From a virus: a stretch of DNA of 24,325 nucleotides. Below are positions 5,961 through 12,396 of the stretch, one piece after another; the first letter of the stretch is position 1, and each line of letters starts with the position of its first letter. The notes under the pieces are model-generated. The model saw nothing but the letters and a program-made list of their open reading frames with translations. It did no database searches and was not told the origin of the DNA. Location of the stretch: positions 1 to 24,325 of the IMG/VR virus record IMGVR_UViG_3300027743_000087; one strand, written 5' to 3'. Made by a program: the position numbers and the translations under genes.

Positions 5961-6606
5961 GTGTGCCTCCGTAGGTGAACAGGTGGTGTAAGTCGGTTTC
6001 CGAGACGGAGCGGCCGAGGACTTTCAACGTGAAGTCCAGGACGGCCGGCGGCTCGATGAATTCAAACCGCTTCAGGGCGTTCAGCGGTTCGCCGCGGGGG
6101 CCGCGCACATGGATCGCCTTGTCGCGCTCGCCATCCGCCTTCGTGATCGGATCCCCGTTCGGCCGGCGCACCGGCAGCCAGTATTCGTGCTCGTCGAGAT
6201 ACACGCCGTTAATCACGCGCGTGCTGAACGCGCGCTCCCCCTGGATACGTCCGACGAATTGCGCCGAGAGCACCCGTGCGCAGTCCTTCATGTGCGCCCG
6301 CACCGTCGCATACCGCATCACGATCACGCCCTCGTGGCGCTGAAACTTCAAAAGGCTGTATGCTTGGTCCGCTTCGCCCTCGCCGCGTTCGATGCTCGCG
6401 AGGACTTCTTCGTTGATCTCTTGGATCGAGAGCGCACCGGCCGGTTTCACTTTAGGTTGTCGCGCCGCTAGCCACGCCGCGACCACTTCCGGATCGGCCG
6501 GTGTCGAACCACACAGACTCGTCAGGAATGCCCACCGCACCCGATACCGCGTCCAGAGATCGCCGTAGTCGCGTTCCGTTGTCGCCGCTGCCGGTTTCTT
6601 TGTCAT
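5848..6606 (-). CDS. 252-aa early phage protein with Gly-rich C-terminal loop
   Basis: A 252-aa protein with an excellent ribosome site (AAGGAGGGAT) before its ATG. The N-terminus has ERDYGDLWTRYRVRW and a segment reading PADPEVVAAWLAARQP. The middle contains a region with GVIVMRYATVRAHMKDCA and strands rich in Val/Arg. Near the C-terminus is a Gly-rich loop, GGTHGYAGERSDGEGRY. I recall related proteins near recombination genes of other phages, ending in a G-x-RS-G-GRF loop that superficially resembles RAMP-type RNA-binding proteins; this is memory and inference only. It lies two genes downstream of RecT in the early operon. Confidence 0.7.
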   Translation of the reverse strand: MTKKPAAATTERDYGDLWTRYRVRWAFLTSLCGSTPADPEVVAAWLAARQPKVKPAGALSIQEINEEVLASIERGEGEADQAYSLLKFQRHEGVIVMRYATVRAHMKDCARVLSAQFVGRIQGERAFSTRVINGVYLDEHEYWLPVRRPNGDPITKADGERDKAIHVRGPRGEPLNALKRFEFIEPPAVLDFTLKVLGRSVSETDLHHLFTYGGTHGYAGERSDGEGRYTYTLERLPDGAEAPAERAATPHR

Positions 6607-6634
6607 CTATCCCTCCTTGGTTTACGGTTTCCCA

Positions 6635-6898
6635 TCACACCCCCACGCCGCGCCGGCCCGCATACACGCCGAACGCAAAGCGGCAGCGATCCGCATAGCG
6701 CGCCCGCGTGAGCAGTTCGATCCATAGCACCGGGTTATAGGCGAAGGCCCGCACACACTCCACGGGCGCATATGTCATCACCATCCCCACGACAGCGGCT
6801 TCGCCTTCGAGATCCGCGAGCATCGTGATCTCGTGATACCAGTCGAGAAAATCCGCGGGCGGCCGGATCGCCGGTTCCGCTTCAAAACGCCGCGTCAT
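6635..6898 (-). CDS. 87-aa hypothetical protein
   Basis: This 87-residue protein starts inside the last 17 nt of the RecT gene. It has a mainly helical, Ala/Val-rich middle (EITMLADLEGEAAVVGMVM) and an aromatic segment (FAYNPVLWIELL), and ends in a basic GRRGVGV tail. I do not recognise it. Proteins of this size directly downstream of RecT are often exonuclease partners or accessory factors, but no catalytic motif is visible here. It is soluble rather than clearly membrane-bound. Confidence 0.55.
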   Translation of the reverse strand: MTRRFEAEPAIRPPADFLDWYHEITMLADLEGEAAVVGMVMTYAPVECVRAFAYNPVLWIELLTRARYADRCRFAFGVYAGRRGVGV

Positions 6899-7928
6899 CG
6901 CCCGCCTCCGGAATGCGCGCGATCGTGAGGATGTCTTTTCCCCAGCGCGTGTCTTTCGTCGTCAGTCCGACGATCGCGTGATCGTGCTTCGCCATGATCG
7001 CGGTGTCTGCGTGATCGCGATCGAGCGTCGTGACGAGCTCGCCGCTGTCGAGCGTGATCGACCATTTCGTGAACGGCGTGCCTTTCCTGTTGGTTTTGGT
7101 TTCGTCGGTGATGTTGACGACACGGCCTTGCAGCCGATCGGGATCGTCGCTTTGGACGAATGGCCGCCACGCTTCAGGCACCTGATTCAAATTCGCCGGA
7201 GTCGCGGAGACTCCCAGCCCCGGATCGGCGATCACCGCGTCAGTCACGGCCGGCCCCGGCGAAGGTTTTAGACTTTTCGTGAGCGGGCGACGATCGGCCG
7301 CTTGCTCCATTTCCTCTTTCACATAGAGGCCGTGCAGTTGCTTCGGAAACGCTTTCCGCAATGCGAGCGCCTCGGCGCACTTCGCCAGCATGAGATGCGG
7401 CATGCGCTTCCACATGAAATCCTGATCGGGCTTGTATTCCGTCCACCGCGCCGTCGCCGTGAACGGCGCCCGCTGCCCCTGCACCAGGCGATACACCGTG
7501 ACGTGCGCCTCGAAGCTCGCCGTCATGGGCGTGCCCGCGAATGTCGCATCGTCGCTGCCGATACATTCGCCGGAATCGGCCGCGCGAATCCGCATGAAGT
7601 CGATCGAGGTGATCGGGGTGTAGCGGCCTTCGCGCCCGCGCTTCGTGAAGTGGATCAGCTTGTCGAGCGGGTGCACCCCTTGGCGGGCGTTGTCGTAGAG
7701 AAAGAGTTTCAGTTCTTCCGGCGTCGCATCCTTCGCGATCGTTTTCCGGATGAGTTCGAGTTCGTCGGCCGTCACGGCGGGGGCCGTGCTGGCGGGCATG
7801 GGTGCAAGTGCCAAACGATCCATATCAGCGGCCCCCTTTCGTAACTGTGCCAGTGCTGTGTTCACGCGCTCATCCTTCCGCTTCATGCGCTTTTCAATCC
7901 AGCGCACATCGACGAAGCGGCGGCCCAC
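6882..7928 (-). CDS. recT: RecT/Bet-family single-strand annealing protein
   Basis: A 348-aa RecT/Bet-type recombinase that anneals complementary single strands during phage recombination and replication. The family core runs from about residue 55 to 210: ELELIRKTIAKDATPEELKLFL, TSIDFMRIRA, a central beta region, and the hallmark W173-KRMPHLMLAKCAEALALRKAFP. After a Pro-rich linker, residues 265-340 (beginning LQGRVVNI, with alternating beta strands) look like an appended OB-fold domain, which is not usual for this family. The GTG at 7928 is five bases after the previous stop, but an ATG at 7823 (residue 36) has a stronger GAAAGGGGG ribosome site and may be the true start. No partner exonuclease is recognised. 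Confidence 0.9.
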   Translation of the reverse strand: MGRRFVDVRWIEKRMKRKDERVNTALAQLRKGAADMDRLALAPMPASTAPAVTADELELIRKTIAKDATPEELKLFLYDNARQGVHPLDKLIHFTKRGREGRYTPITSIDFMRIRAADSGECIGSDDATFAGTPMTASFEAHVTVYRLVQGQRAPFTATARWTEYKPDQDFMWKRMPHLMLAKCAEALALRKAFPKQLHGLYVKEEMEQAADRRPLTKSLKPSPGPAVTDAVIADPGLGVSATPANLNQVPEAWRPFVQSDDPDRLQGRVVNITDETKTNRKGTPFTKWSITLDSGELVTTLDRDHADTAIMAKHDHAIVGLTTKDTRWGKDILTIARIPEAGDDAAF

Positions 7929-7933
7929 GGTGT

Positions 7934-8272
7934 TTATTCTCCGGACGCTGTTTTGCGTGGACGCCCGCGCTTGCGTCCATTGGTGTGCGGCTCTTCGACT
8001 TTGGCGGTGCGGAATTTCCGCGTCGTGGCGAAGCCGTGCTTCGCGTAGCGGTCATCGCCCTGCGTCTCAATATCCCGCTTCACGTCGGATGCGCGCCAGC
8101 GGTACGGGTACTTCCGTGCAGGCTGGGGGTGGAAGAGTCCCTGTCGACACTTCCAGCGAATCGTAGACGGGGCCAGACCGTAGATCGCGGACACGTCATC
8201 GACGGTCAGCATCACATCGATGCCTTTGACCTGGGCATAGGCGGCGGGTTCAACGGTGAGCCGATGCGGCAT
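7934..8272 (-). CDS. HTH DNA-binding protein with AT-hook
   Basis: First gene of the leftward early operon, 112 aa from the ATG at 8272. Residues 20-60 hold a MerR/excisionase-type helix-turn-helix (LTVDDVSAIYGLAPSTIRWKC, with a Tyr/Arg wing); the middle is basic; and the C-terminus carries an AT-hook, KRGRPRK, which binds the AT minor groove. An upstream ATG at 8308 would place the start inside the operator and is unlikely. The 10-bp dyad lies just upstream, so the protein may repress its own operon or act as an excisionase-like factor. Which of these is not decided by sequence alone. Confidence 0.75.
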   Translation of the reverse strand: MPHRLTVEPAAYAQVKGIDVMLTVDDVSAIYGLAPSTIRWKCRQGLFHPQPARKYPYRWRASDVKRDIETQGDDRYAKHGFATTRKFRTAKVEEPHTNGRKRGRPRKTASGE

Positions 8273-8298
8273 AGTGACGAGGCCTCCGCAACGAGTAG

Positions 8299-8319
8299 TG
8301 ATTATCACCGTGATAATCA
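8299..8319. promoter_or_regulatory. operator dyad of the early promoter
   Basis: A perfect inverted repeat with 10-bp arms around one central base: TGATTATCAC, c, GTGATAATCA. It lies between the divergent integrase and early genes, just downstream of the -10 box of the leftward promoter, around the expected transcription start. That is the position of a classic repressor operator. The binding protein is not identified; the adjacent HTH/AT-hook protein is one candidate. Confidence 0.75.
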
Positions 8320-8328
8320 GAAGGAACC

Positions 8329-8358
8329 GTTCTACGCTTCATCATTGCGCTCTGTCAA
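8329..8358 (-). promoter_or_regulatory. leftward early promoter
   Basis: On the minus strand there is a perfect -35 box TTGACA (8358-8353), an 18-base spacer and a -10 box TAGAAC (8334-8329, four of six matches). It faces the early operon, and the operator dyad begins ten bases downstream of the -10. This would be the P-left-like promoter of the early genes. Confidence 0.65.
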
Positions 8359-8375
8359 CCTGCGTACGCATCAAA

Positions 8376-8384
8376 TGTTATAAA
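8376..8384 (+). promoter_or_regulatory. extended -10 promoter of the integrase
   Basis: On the plus strand TGTTATAAA forms an extended -10 (TGN plus TATAAA) about 50 bases before the integrase ATG. No good -35 is present, as is common for extended -10 promoters. It sits just to the right of the leftward early promoter (-35 at 8358), so the two divergent promoters could influence each other. Confidence 0.4.
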
Positions 8385-8433
8385 ATGGTGCAGAATGTAT
8401 AGGCGGTGCTCACGCCGCATGAAGGATTGATGA

Positions 8434-9636
8434 ATGGCCACACGACGCATTCCGATCGAAGCAGGGATCTCACGGCGGGGGCGGTGGCTCGTGGCGGTGG
8501 TGCGGATGGGATCGAAGAGCACTGCGGAGATCCCGCCACGTCAGCAGAAGTGGCCGCTCGGTACAGATCTCCGTGTCCTTCGCGCATGGCGGCACCGCCA
8601 GCAGGCGGAAATGCTCGAGCTTCGCGATCAGCAGATGAGTCCGAGCTCGGGCTCACTCGCGGGTGATGTGCCCGCGTTTCTCGAGCTCTTGCCGCAGTCG
8701 AGACGGCGGGAAGATTTCGCGGATCTCTTGCAGCACTGGATTGATTGCCCGCTCGGTGCCGAGCCGCGCAATACGATCACCCGCGATCAAATTCTCGCGC
8801 AACGATCGCGGTGGATCGACAGTGGTTCCAAGATCGTCACCGTCAATCACCGCTTCCGCGCATTACGAGCGCTCTATCACACGCTCGATGGGCTCGACGT
8901 GCGGCACCCCACCGATGGGATCACGTACTTGCGTCCACCGCGGCGGCGGCACCGCTTCATTCCGATGGAGTATGTGGCAGACATACTCGCGGCCATTCCC
9001 GATCGCGGGCGAGCGGTACGACACGGCACACGGCCAGCAGAGAGCGAGCTTAAGATCCGACTCCGCATCATGGCCTGGACTGGGATCCCCCCGATGCAGT
9101 TAGAACGCTTGCGTCCGCGTGATGTGGATCTCGTGCATGCGCGGATCACGTTGCCGCCGCGGCACAAGGGCACGGGCACTGGCGAGAAGCCGCTGACGCT
9201 CATGCCGCTCGCGGTGGACGCCTTCCGCGATTACGCCCGCTTGGGGTTATGGGGAAAGAAATTCTCGCGATCGTCCATGGGGAAATCATGGGCAGGCGGT
9301 ATCCGCCGAGTCACCGCCGCATTAGAGAAAGCCGCGAAGGATTCTGGCGATCGCACCGAGCTCGATGCGTTTCTCGATGCCATCCCACCGCAGTGCCGCC
9401 CCTACGATCTGCGCCATTCGTTTGCCACGGAGGCGTACCGGATCTCTGGGGATCTCGGAGCCGTGGGCGAATTGCTCCAACATGCGAGTCTGGAGACGAC
9501 GAAGATCTACACGGGCGGGGCGATCTCGGAACGGGTGAGCGCCACGATCGCGGCCATGGCCCACAAGCATCAGGGGCCCCGCTCCACACCAGAGGCCCCA
9601 CGGCTCAAGCGAGGATCGCTCCGCTCGGTGAAGTAA
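8434..9636 (+). CDS. int: tyrosine recombinase integrase, variant active site
   Basis: A 400-aa phage-type tyrosine integrase that should insert and excise the genome at attP. Residues 1-75 are a basic, probably arm-binding N-terminus, about 95-165 the core-binding SAM-like domain, and 205-370 the catalytic domain. Visible active-site elements are K245, R327 within YDLRHSF, H350 in LLQHASLETT and the nucleophile Y359 (KIYT). The first catalytic arginine (TG-x-R) is replaced by P219 (TGIPP), and the usual box II histidine is Y324. I recall other annotated integrases with this TGIPP-type box, so it need not be inactive. Start chosen from the AAGGA ribosome site. It is the only large plus-strand gene and points toward the attP. 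Confidence 0.9.
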   Translation: MATRRIPIEAGISRRGRWLVAVVRMGSKSTAEIPPRQQKWPLGTDLRVLRAWRHRQQAEMLELRDQQMSPSSGSLAGDVPAFLELLPQSRRREDFADLLQHWIDCPLGAEPRNTITRDQILAQRSRWIDSGSKIVTVNHRFRALRALYHTLDGLDVRHPTDGITYLRPPRRRHRFIPMEYVADILAAIPDRGRAVRHGTRPAESELKIRLRIMAWTGIPPMQLERLRPRDVDLVHARITLPPRHKGTGTGEKPLTLMPLAVDAFRDYARLGLWGKKFSRSSMGKSWAGGIRRVTAALEKAAKDSGDRTELDAFLDAIPPQCRPYDLRHSFATEAYRISGDLGAVGELLQHASLETTKIYTGGAISERVSATIAAMAHKHQGPRSTPEAPRLKRGSLRSVK

Positions 9637-9655
9637 TGGACGAACCGCCAGACGA

Positions 9656-9862
9656 TTAGAACGACGTGATCAGATCGTGATTCGCGTAGATAGTCAGGAG
9701 ATCTAACACCACCCTCCGGAGCGTTCGCCCGTCACGATTCGCCCGCCGCTTCACCGCGGCCCACAGTTTCGGATCAATGTCCCGCACCAGAAAATCCTGA
9801 CGCGTACGTCGTTCAAGCCGCCGCTTGCGCGGGCGGTGGGTCGCCTTGTTGCTCTTCCGCAT
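9656..9862 (-). CDS. ribbon-helix-helix regulator
   Basis: A 68-residue protein with a basic N-terminus (KRRLERRTRQ), then the ribbon strand FLVRDIDP and two helices (LWAAVKRRANRDGRTLRRVVLDLL), the fold of Arc/CopG-type DNA-binding proteins. It is convergent with the integrase (20 bp between stops) and its start faces the attP region. A dyad (ACGTGTG...CACACGT) lies 35 bp upstream of the start. It could be an excisionase or directionality factor, or a local repressor. Confidence 0.75.
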   Translation of the reverse strand: MRKSNKATHRPRKRRLERRTRQDFLVRDIDPKLWAAVKRRANRDGRTLRRVVLDLLTIYANHDLITSF

Positions 9863-9896
9863 AGGACTCCGGTGTCAGGAACCGCGGGTATCACAG

Positions 9897-9914
9897 ACGT
9901 GTGTTATCACACGT
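9897..9914. promoter_or_regulatory. dyad upstream of the RHH gene
   Basis: An inverted repeat with 7-bp arms ACGTGTG and CACACGT around TTAT, located between the RHH regulator's start and the first integrase arm repeat. It is a plausible operator for the RHH protein or an accessory site in the attachment complex. Confidence 0.5.
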
Positions 9915-10158
9915 GGGGGGCACGCACGGGGGCACGCACGCGATCCGTAATGTTAATATTTATTAACAATTCTCAACATTGTATATCACATCCGTGCGTG
10001 CCCCCAGGGGGTGGGTGATCACGGTAAGTTGTTGAAAAGAAAGGTGCGCCCGCCGTGATTCGAACACGGGGCCCCCGGTTTAGGAAGCCGGAGTCCACAT
10101 CTTTTACGCTTACTGTTGAAAGGGTTTAGCGAAAGGGGCACGCACGGGGGGCACGCAC
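9915..10158. other. attP: attP: arm-type repeats around a tRNA-derived core
   Basis: Five copies of a 12-bp element GGGGGCACGCAC flank the tRNA fragment. Two are in tandem at 9915-9939 (12-bp period), one is inverted at 9994-10005, and two are in tandem at 10135-10158. Between the left sites is an AT-rich palindrome (9951-9968, arms TGTTAATA/TATTAACA) that may serve a bending protein. This arrangement, arm sites on both sides of a tRNA-identity core next to the integrase gene, is the architecture of an intact phage attP. The binding assignments are inferred; the repeats are seen directly. The 90 bases after it, up to the first plus-strand gene, hold nothing I recognise. Confidence 0.75.
10043..10096 (-). 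other. 3' half of tRNA-Arg(CCU), attachment core
   Basis: On the minus strand this reads as the 3' half of a tRNA: anticodon loop TTCCTAA (anticodon CCU, U33 and purine 37 in place), 3' anticodon strand ACCGG, T-arm CCGTG-TTCGAAT-CACGG, then the acceptor strand CGGGCGC-A-CC. No D-arm or 5' acceptor strand precedes it, and the first anticodon-stem pair next to the loop is mismatched (C/A). The identity therefore seems to start at the anticodon loop, the usual crossover point for tyrosine integrases. It would restore the host tRNA on integration; it is not a functional tRNA gene here. Confidence 0.8.
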
Positions 10159-10248
10159 TTTCCCGATCCGGCTACTATTGCCCCCTATTTTTTGTGCGTT
10201 GAAATGACCACCGCCTCACGTGGGCGGGGCTCATGCTTTACTAGAGAC

Positions 10249-10356
10249 ATGGCGCGCGAGGCGCTCCTCTTGGAGCTGGTCTTGGCGGCGATTGAACGAA
10301 GGCCTCGTCACCGACGAGGCGGATCTGATCCGGCTGTATGCTGGGCTGCGCCGTGA
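10249..10356 (+). CDS. possible 35-aa protein before the 76-aa gene
   Basis: A 35-codon frame from an ATG at 10249 to a TGA that overlaps the GTG of the next gene (GTGA). Its first half is a helix-like stretch, ALLLELVLAAIERR. A different frame over the second half reads more like natural protein (GLVTDEADLIRLYAGL), so a frameshift, or a start at TTG in that frame, is possible. The gene is uncertain. Confidence 0.3.
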   Translation: MAREALLLELVLAAIERRPRHRRGGSDPAVCWAAP

Positions 10357-10583
10357 AGCTCCTCGACCTGTGGCAGATTCTCGATCACCCGCCCGAGCAG
10401 CCGGACTTCTACGTCGCCGTGCGCCAGTGGATCACCCACGACGGCGCCGCCTTCCGGGGTAACGTGGAGACGTTCGGGTTCCGGACGCTGGAAGGGGCGC
10501 GCGTCTTTCTCCAGGCGAAGGGGTTAACGCGGATCGATCGCCATCCGGACGACGAGCCCGCCGTCGTCGAGACCTGGATCTAG
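10353..10583 (+). CDS. 76-aa phage hypothetical protein
   Basis: A plus-strand gene of 76 residues from a GTG overlapping the preceding stop; an ATG at 10338 would add five residues. It contains LLDLWQIL, QWITHDGAAFRGNV, an F/L helix segment and a C-terminus DDEPAVVETWI, a pattern I recall in small phage proteins of unknown role that end in an acidic VVE-W motif. It lies between attP and the convergent 209-aa gene, in a short lysogenic-type cassette with opposite orientation to the virion genes. Confidence 0.65.
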   Translation: MKLLDLWQILDHPPEQPDFYVAVRQWITHDGAAFRGNVETFGFRTLEGARVFLQAKGLTRIDRHPDDEPAVVETWI

Positions 10584-10614
10584 GGCCGCTGCACGATCGG
10601 CGGCACAGCGGCCC
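10583..10614. terminator. hairpin between convergent genes
   Basis: A perfect 9-bp stem GGGCCGCTG/CAGCGGCCC with a 14-base loop lies between the stop of the plus-strand gene and the stop of the convergent 209-aa gene. It overlaps the end of the former. There is no run of T after it on either side, so intrinsic termination is likely but not certain. Confidence 0.5.
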
Positions 10615-10621
10615 CAGACAA

Positions 10622-11251
10622 CTACTCGGTCACGGGGGCGGCGTCGCGGGCTTTCTGATTGATGCGTAACAGCCGATGCCCATAGGCGCGCTCTTTCCGT
10701 TTGAACACGCGCGGCACACGGCGCCGGCCATCGGGGTGTTGCAGCGTCGTAATCGGGTCGTTCGCCTGGTCCGCGGCGATGGAGGCAGCATAGGCCGCTT
10801 TCGACGCTTCCCGCGCCTCCAGCTCGACTTGCGCGGGGTCCGGGGGCGGCTGCATGGTGCGGGCGGTCTGCTTCACGGCGTCCCGGGCGACTTTCCGGGC
10901 GCGGTTCGCGCGCTCGCCTTTGGGGGCATAGACGTTGCGCCGCGCGGGGAACGGATCGCGGAGGTGAAAGGAAAACGGTTCGATCGGGTCGCCGGCATCG
11001 AACGCGATGACATACCCCTGGACGGAGGCGGGCGTGAGAAACATGTAACGGCTGTCCTGCCAGGTAAACCGGATCGTCTGCGTATCCGTTTCGATCCGGG
11101 TCGCCTCCGGGATCGCGCGCGCGATCGCCTGGGTCACGACGCATTTATACGAATCGTTCCGCTTGGCTTTGGCGATGTCCTCCGGGGTCACGGTAATATG
11201 GAAGCGAGTCTTGCCTTTGAACGGGGCGGTGTCGGGCTGGTCGGCGGGCAT
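10622..11251 (-). CDS. 209-aa phage protein of unknown function
   Basis: The N-terminal half resembles a small phage protein family in which a strand-helix start (RFHITVTPEDIAKAKRNDSYKCVVTQAIARA) is followed by beta strands (TIRFTWQDSRYMFLTP) and an FDAGDPIEPFSFHL segment. I recall these from many phage genomes without a function. The C-terminal half is basic and helical with a low-complexity Ala/Asp/Gln part. The ATG has a GGAGA ribosome site. It has its own leader of about 200 bp with repeats, so it is probably transcribed separately from the tail operon. Confidence 0.7.
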   Translation of the reverse strand: MPADQPDTAPFKGKTRFHITVTPEDIAKAKRNDSYKCVVTQAIARAIPEATRIETDTQTIRFTWQDSRYMFLTPASVQGYVIAFDAGDPIEPFSFHLRDPFPARRNVYAPKGERANRARKVARDAVKQTARTMQPPPDPAQVELEAREASKAAYAASIAADQANDPITTLQHPDGRRRVPRVFKRKERAYGHRLLRINQKARDAAPVTE

Positions 11252-11270
11252 GGTGGCGTCTCCTTGTCAG

Positions 11271-11312
11271 CAGTGAAGTGTTTGTACTGGGGTAAGTACA
11301 AACACCTTACTG
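11271..11312. promoter_or_regulatory. 18-bp inverted repeat in the leader of the 209-aa gene
   Basis: Two 18-base arms (11271-11288 and 11295-11312) pair at 16 of 18 positions around GGGGTA; the inner 11 bp, TGTTTGTACT on the left arm plus the adjacent base, pair perfectly. It lies 20-61 bases before the ATG of the 209-aa gene on the transcribed strand. No T-run follows, so an operator or leader hairpin is more likely than a terminator. Confidence 0.65.
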
Positions 11313-11364
11313 CTGGCGGGAGTCCGCCGCAAGGGAAAAGATTAGCTGGTTAACAGAAGGCCCG

Positions 11365-11401
11365 ATTATGAGACATTGCGATTATTGCGATGGATTGCGA
11401 T
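11365..11401 (-). promoter_or_regulatory. candidate activated promoter with three direct repeats
   Basis: On the minus strand a -10-like box CATAAT (11370-11365, five of six) is preceded by three exact copies of ATCGCAAT (plus-strand ATTGCGAT at 11375, 11384 and 11394). They are 9 and 10 bp apart, one helical turn each, filling the -35 region. There is no consensus -35, which suggests an activator-dependent promoter for the 209-aa gene. Replication-type iterons are the alternative. Confidence 0.4.
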
Positions 11402-11454
11402 TTCGTTTCGCCTCGTGACCTGTCCTGTCACTTTCGCCCCTACATCTAGTGCCC

Positions 11455-11598
11455 TCACCCCGCCCGCGCAAGAATCAGCGACAGCATCCAGAACGCGAGC
11501 CCGACCGCCATCAGGTTGAAGCGTGACGGCACACTCAGCGACGCGAACACGAAGCAGAAGAACGCGATGAGGTGCAGGAGTAGGACCATCGTGATCAT
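11455..11598 (-). CDS. 47-aa two-span membrane protein
   Basis: Forty-seven residues with two hydrophobic segments (about 2-19 and 28-44) separated by a short polar turn containing VPSRFN. The ATG has a near-ideal ribosome site (AGGAGG, six bases upstream). I recall similar short two-span proteins after tail genes in other phages, with no known function. It is the last gene of the tail operon; it could in principle be a holin, but nothing specific supports that. Confidence 0.65.
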   Translation of the reverse strand: MITMVLLLHLIAFFCFVFASLSVPSRFNLMAVGLAFWMLSLILARAG

Positions 11599-11606
11599 GT
11601 CGCCTC

Positions 11607-11888
11607 CTATTCCGAGGGGCCGAAGCGTTCCGCGTATTCCTCCGGGCCGATCACCTCGATCGGCGCGCCCGTGTAGCGGCTGCTGATGACCCAGTCGCCC
11701 AGCTGGAGCACATACACGTGCCCGCCGGCATAGACGCGCGGCGTCGCCTCCGGGAAGACCGGCGGGAATGGATCGGTCACGGTCCCGATCGGGAGCGGCT
11801 GCCCGCTCACATATTGCTCCGCGTAGATCTTGAGCGGGCGTTCGGTGTGTGGCTGCTGATTCCCTTGGGGCGGATACGGAGCGGCCAT
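11607..11888 (-). CDS. 93-aa tail-tip-proximal hypothetical protein
   Basis: Starting at the ATG at 11888 (GAAAGG ribosome site; a longer frame would overlap the previous gene) it gives 93 residues. The start is Pro/Gln-rich (AAPYPPQGNQQP), the middle has Pro/Thr turns, and the end alternates beta strands (HVYVLQLGDWVISSRYTG, IEVIGPEEYAERF). The family is unknown. The position just after the tail-hub and tip genes suggests a small virion or accessory protein. Confidence 0.6.
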   Translation of the reverse strand: MAAPYPPQGNQQPHTERPLKIYAEQYVSGQPLPIGTVTDPFPPVFPEATPRVYAGGHVYVLQLGDWVISSRYTGAPIEVIGPEEYAERFGPSE

Positions 11889-11898
11889 GCGTGCCTTT

Positions 11899-12396
11899 CT
11901 ATTGCAACCAGAACGCGAAGGAAAAGACGTGGCCGTAGCCTGTCCCGATCGGCCACGGCGTGCCCGCGATGTCGCGGAGGATCCGCAGATAGTTCGTGCC
12001 CGCCGTGGCCTGCACAAAGCCGGTGCCGGTCACCGGCCCGACATAGGCCAGCGGCGCCCCGACCGTGTGCAGCGCCGTCCCGAACGTGTAATAGATGCGG
12101 AACGCCTGCGTCGTCACGCCGCTCAGCTCAGTGCCATAGAGGAACACCGTGATCGTCGCGAGCTTCCCGACGATGCTATAGCTGTAGGTGATCTGATCGG
12201 CCGCCTCGACCGTCCACACGCCCGCCTCCGGGCCATACCAGCTCGCCGAATACGCCACGTCGATCCGCGTGCCGACGAGGGCATCGACGGGATCGAGGAT
12301 GACCGTCTTGATGGCGGCTTTATTCCAGACCGAGCCGACGAGGTTCGAGCCGTCGTCATCTTGTAGTAGATTAAAGGGACCACGATCAATTGGCAT
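11899..12396 (-). CDS. 165-aa beta-rich tail-tip protein
   Basis: A 165-residue protein beginning MPIDRGPFNLLQDDDG and continuing as alternating beta strands rich in Tyr, Thr and Gly (for example SWYGPEAGVWTV and ITVFLYGTEL). There is no catalytic signature. Small beta-rich proteins in this position after the hub are often receptor-binding or tip proteins. Its first ten residues resemble the start of the preceding 38-aa gene (IDR-x-P-x-N). The ATG overlaps the stop of that gene. Confidence 0.65.
   Translation of the reverse strand: MPIDRGPFNLLQDDDGSNLVGSVWNKAAIKTVILDPVDALVGTRIDVAYSASWYGPEAGVWTVEAADQITYSYSIVGKLATITVFLYGTELSGVTTQAFRIYYTFGTALHTVGAPLAYVGPVTGTGFVQATAGTNYLRILRDIAGTPWPIGTGYGHVFSFAFWLQ

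Noticed and set aside
8361-8370. Perfect palindrome TGCGTACGCA
   Set aside because: Ten bases in GC-rich DNA is compatible with chance, and it has no clear relation to the promoter boxes.
10043-10096. Functional tRNA gene
   Set aside because: Only the 3' half is present; no D-arm or 5' acceptor strand, so it is an attachment core.
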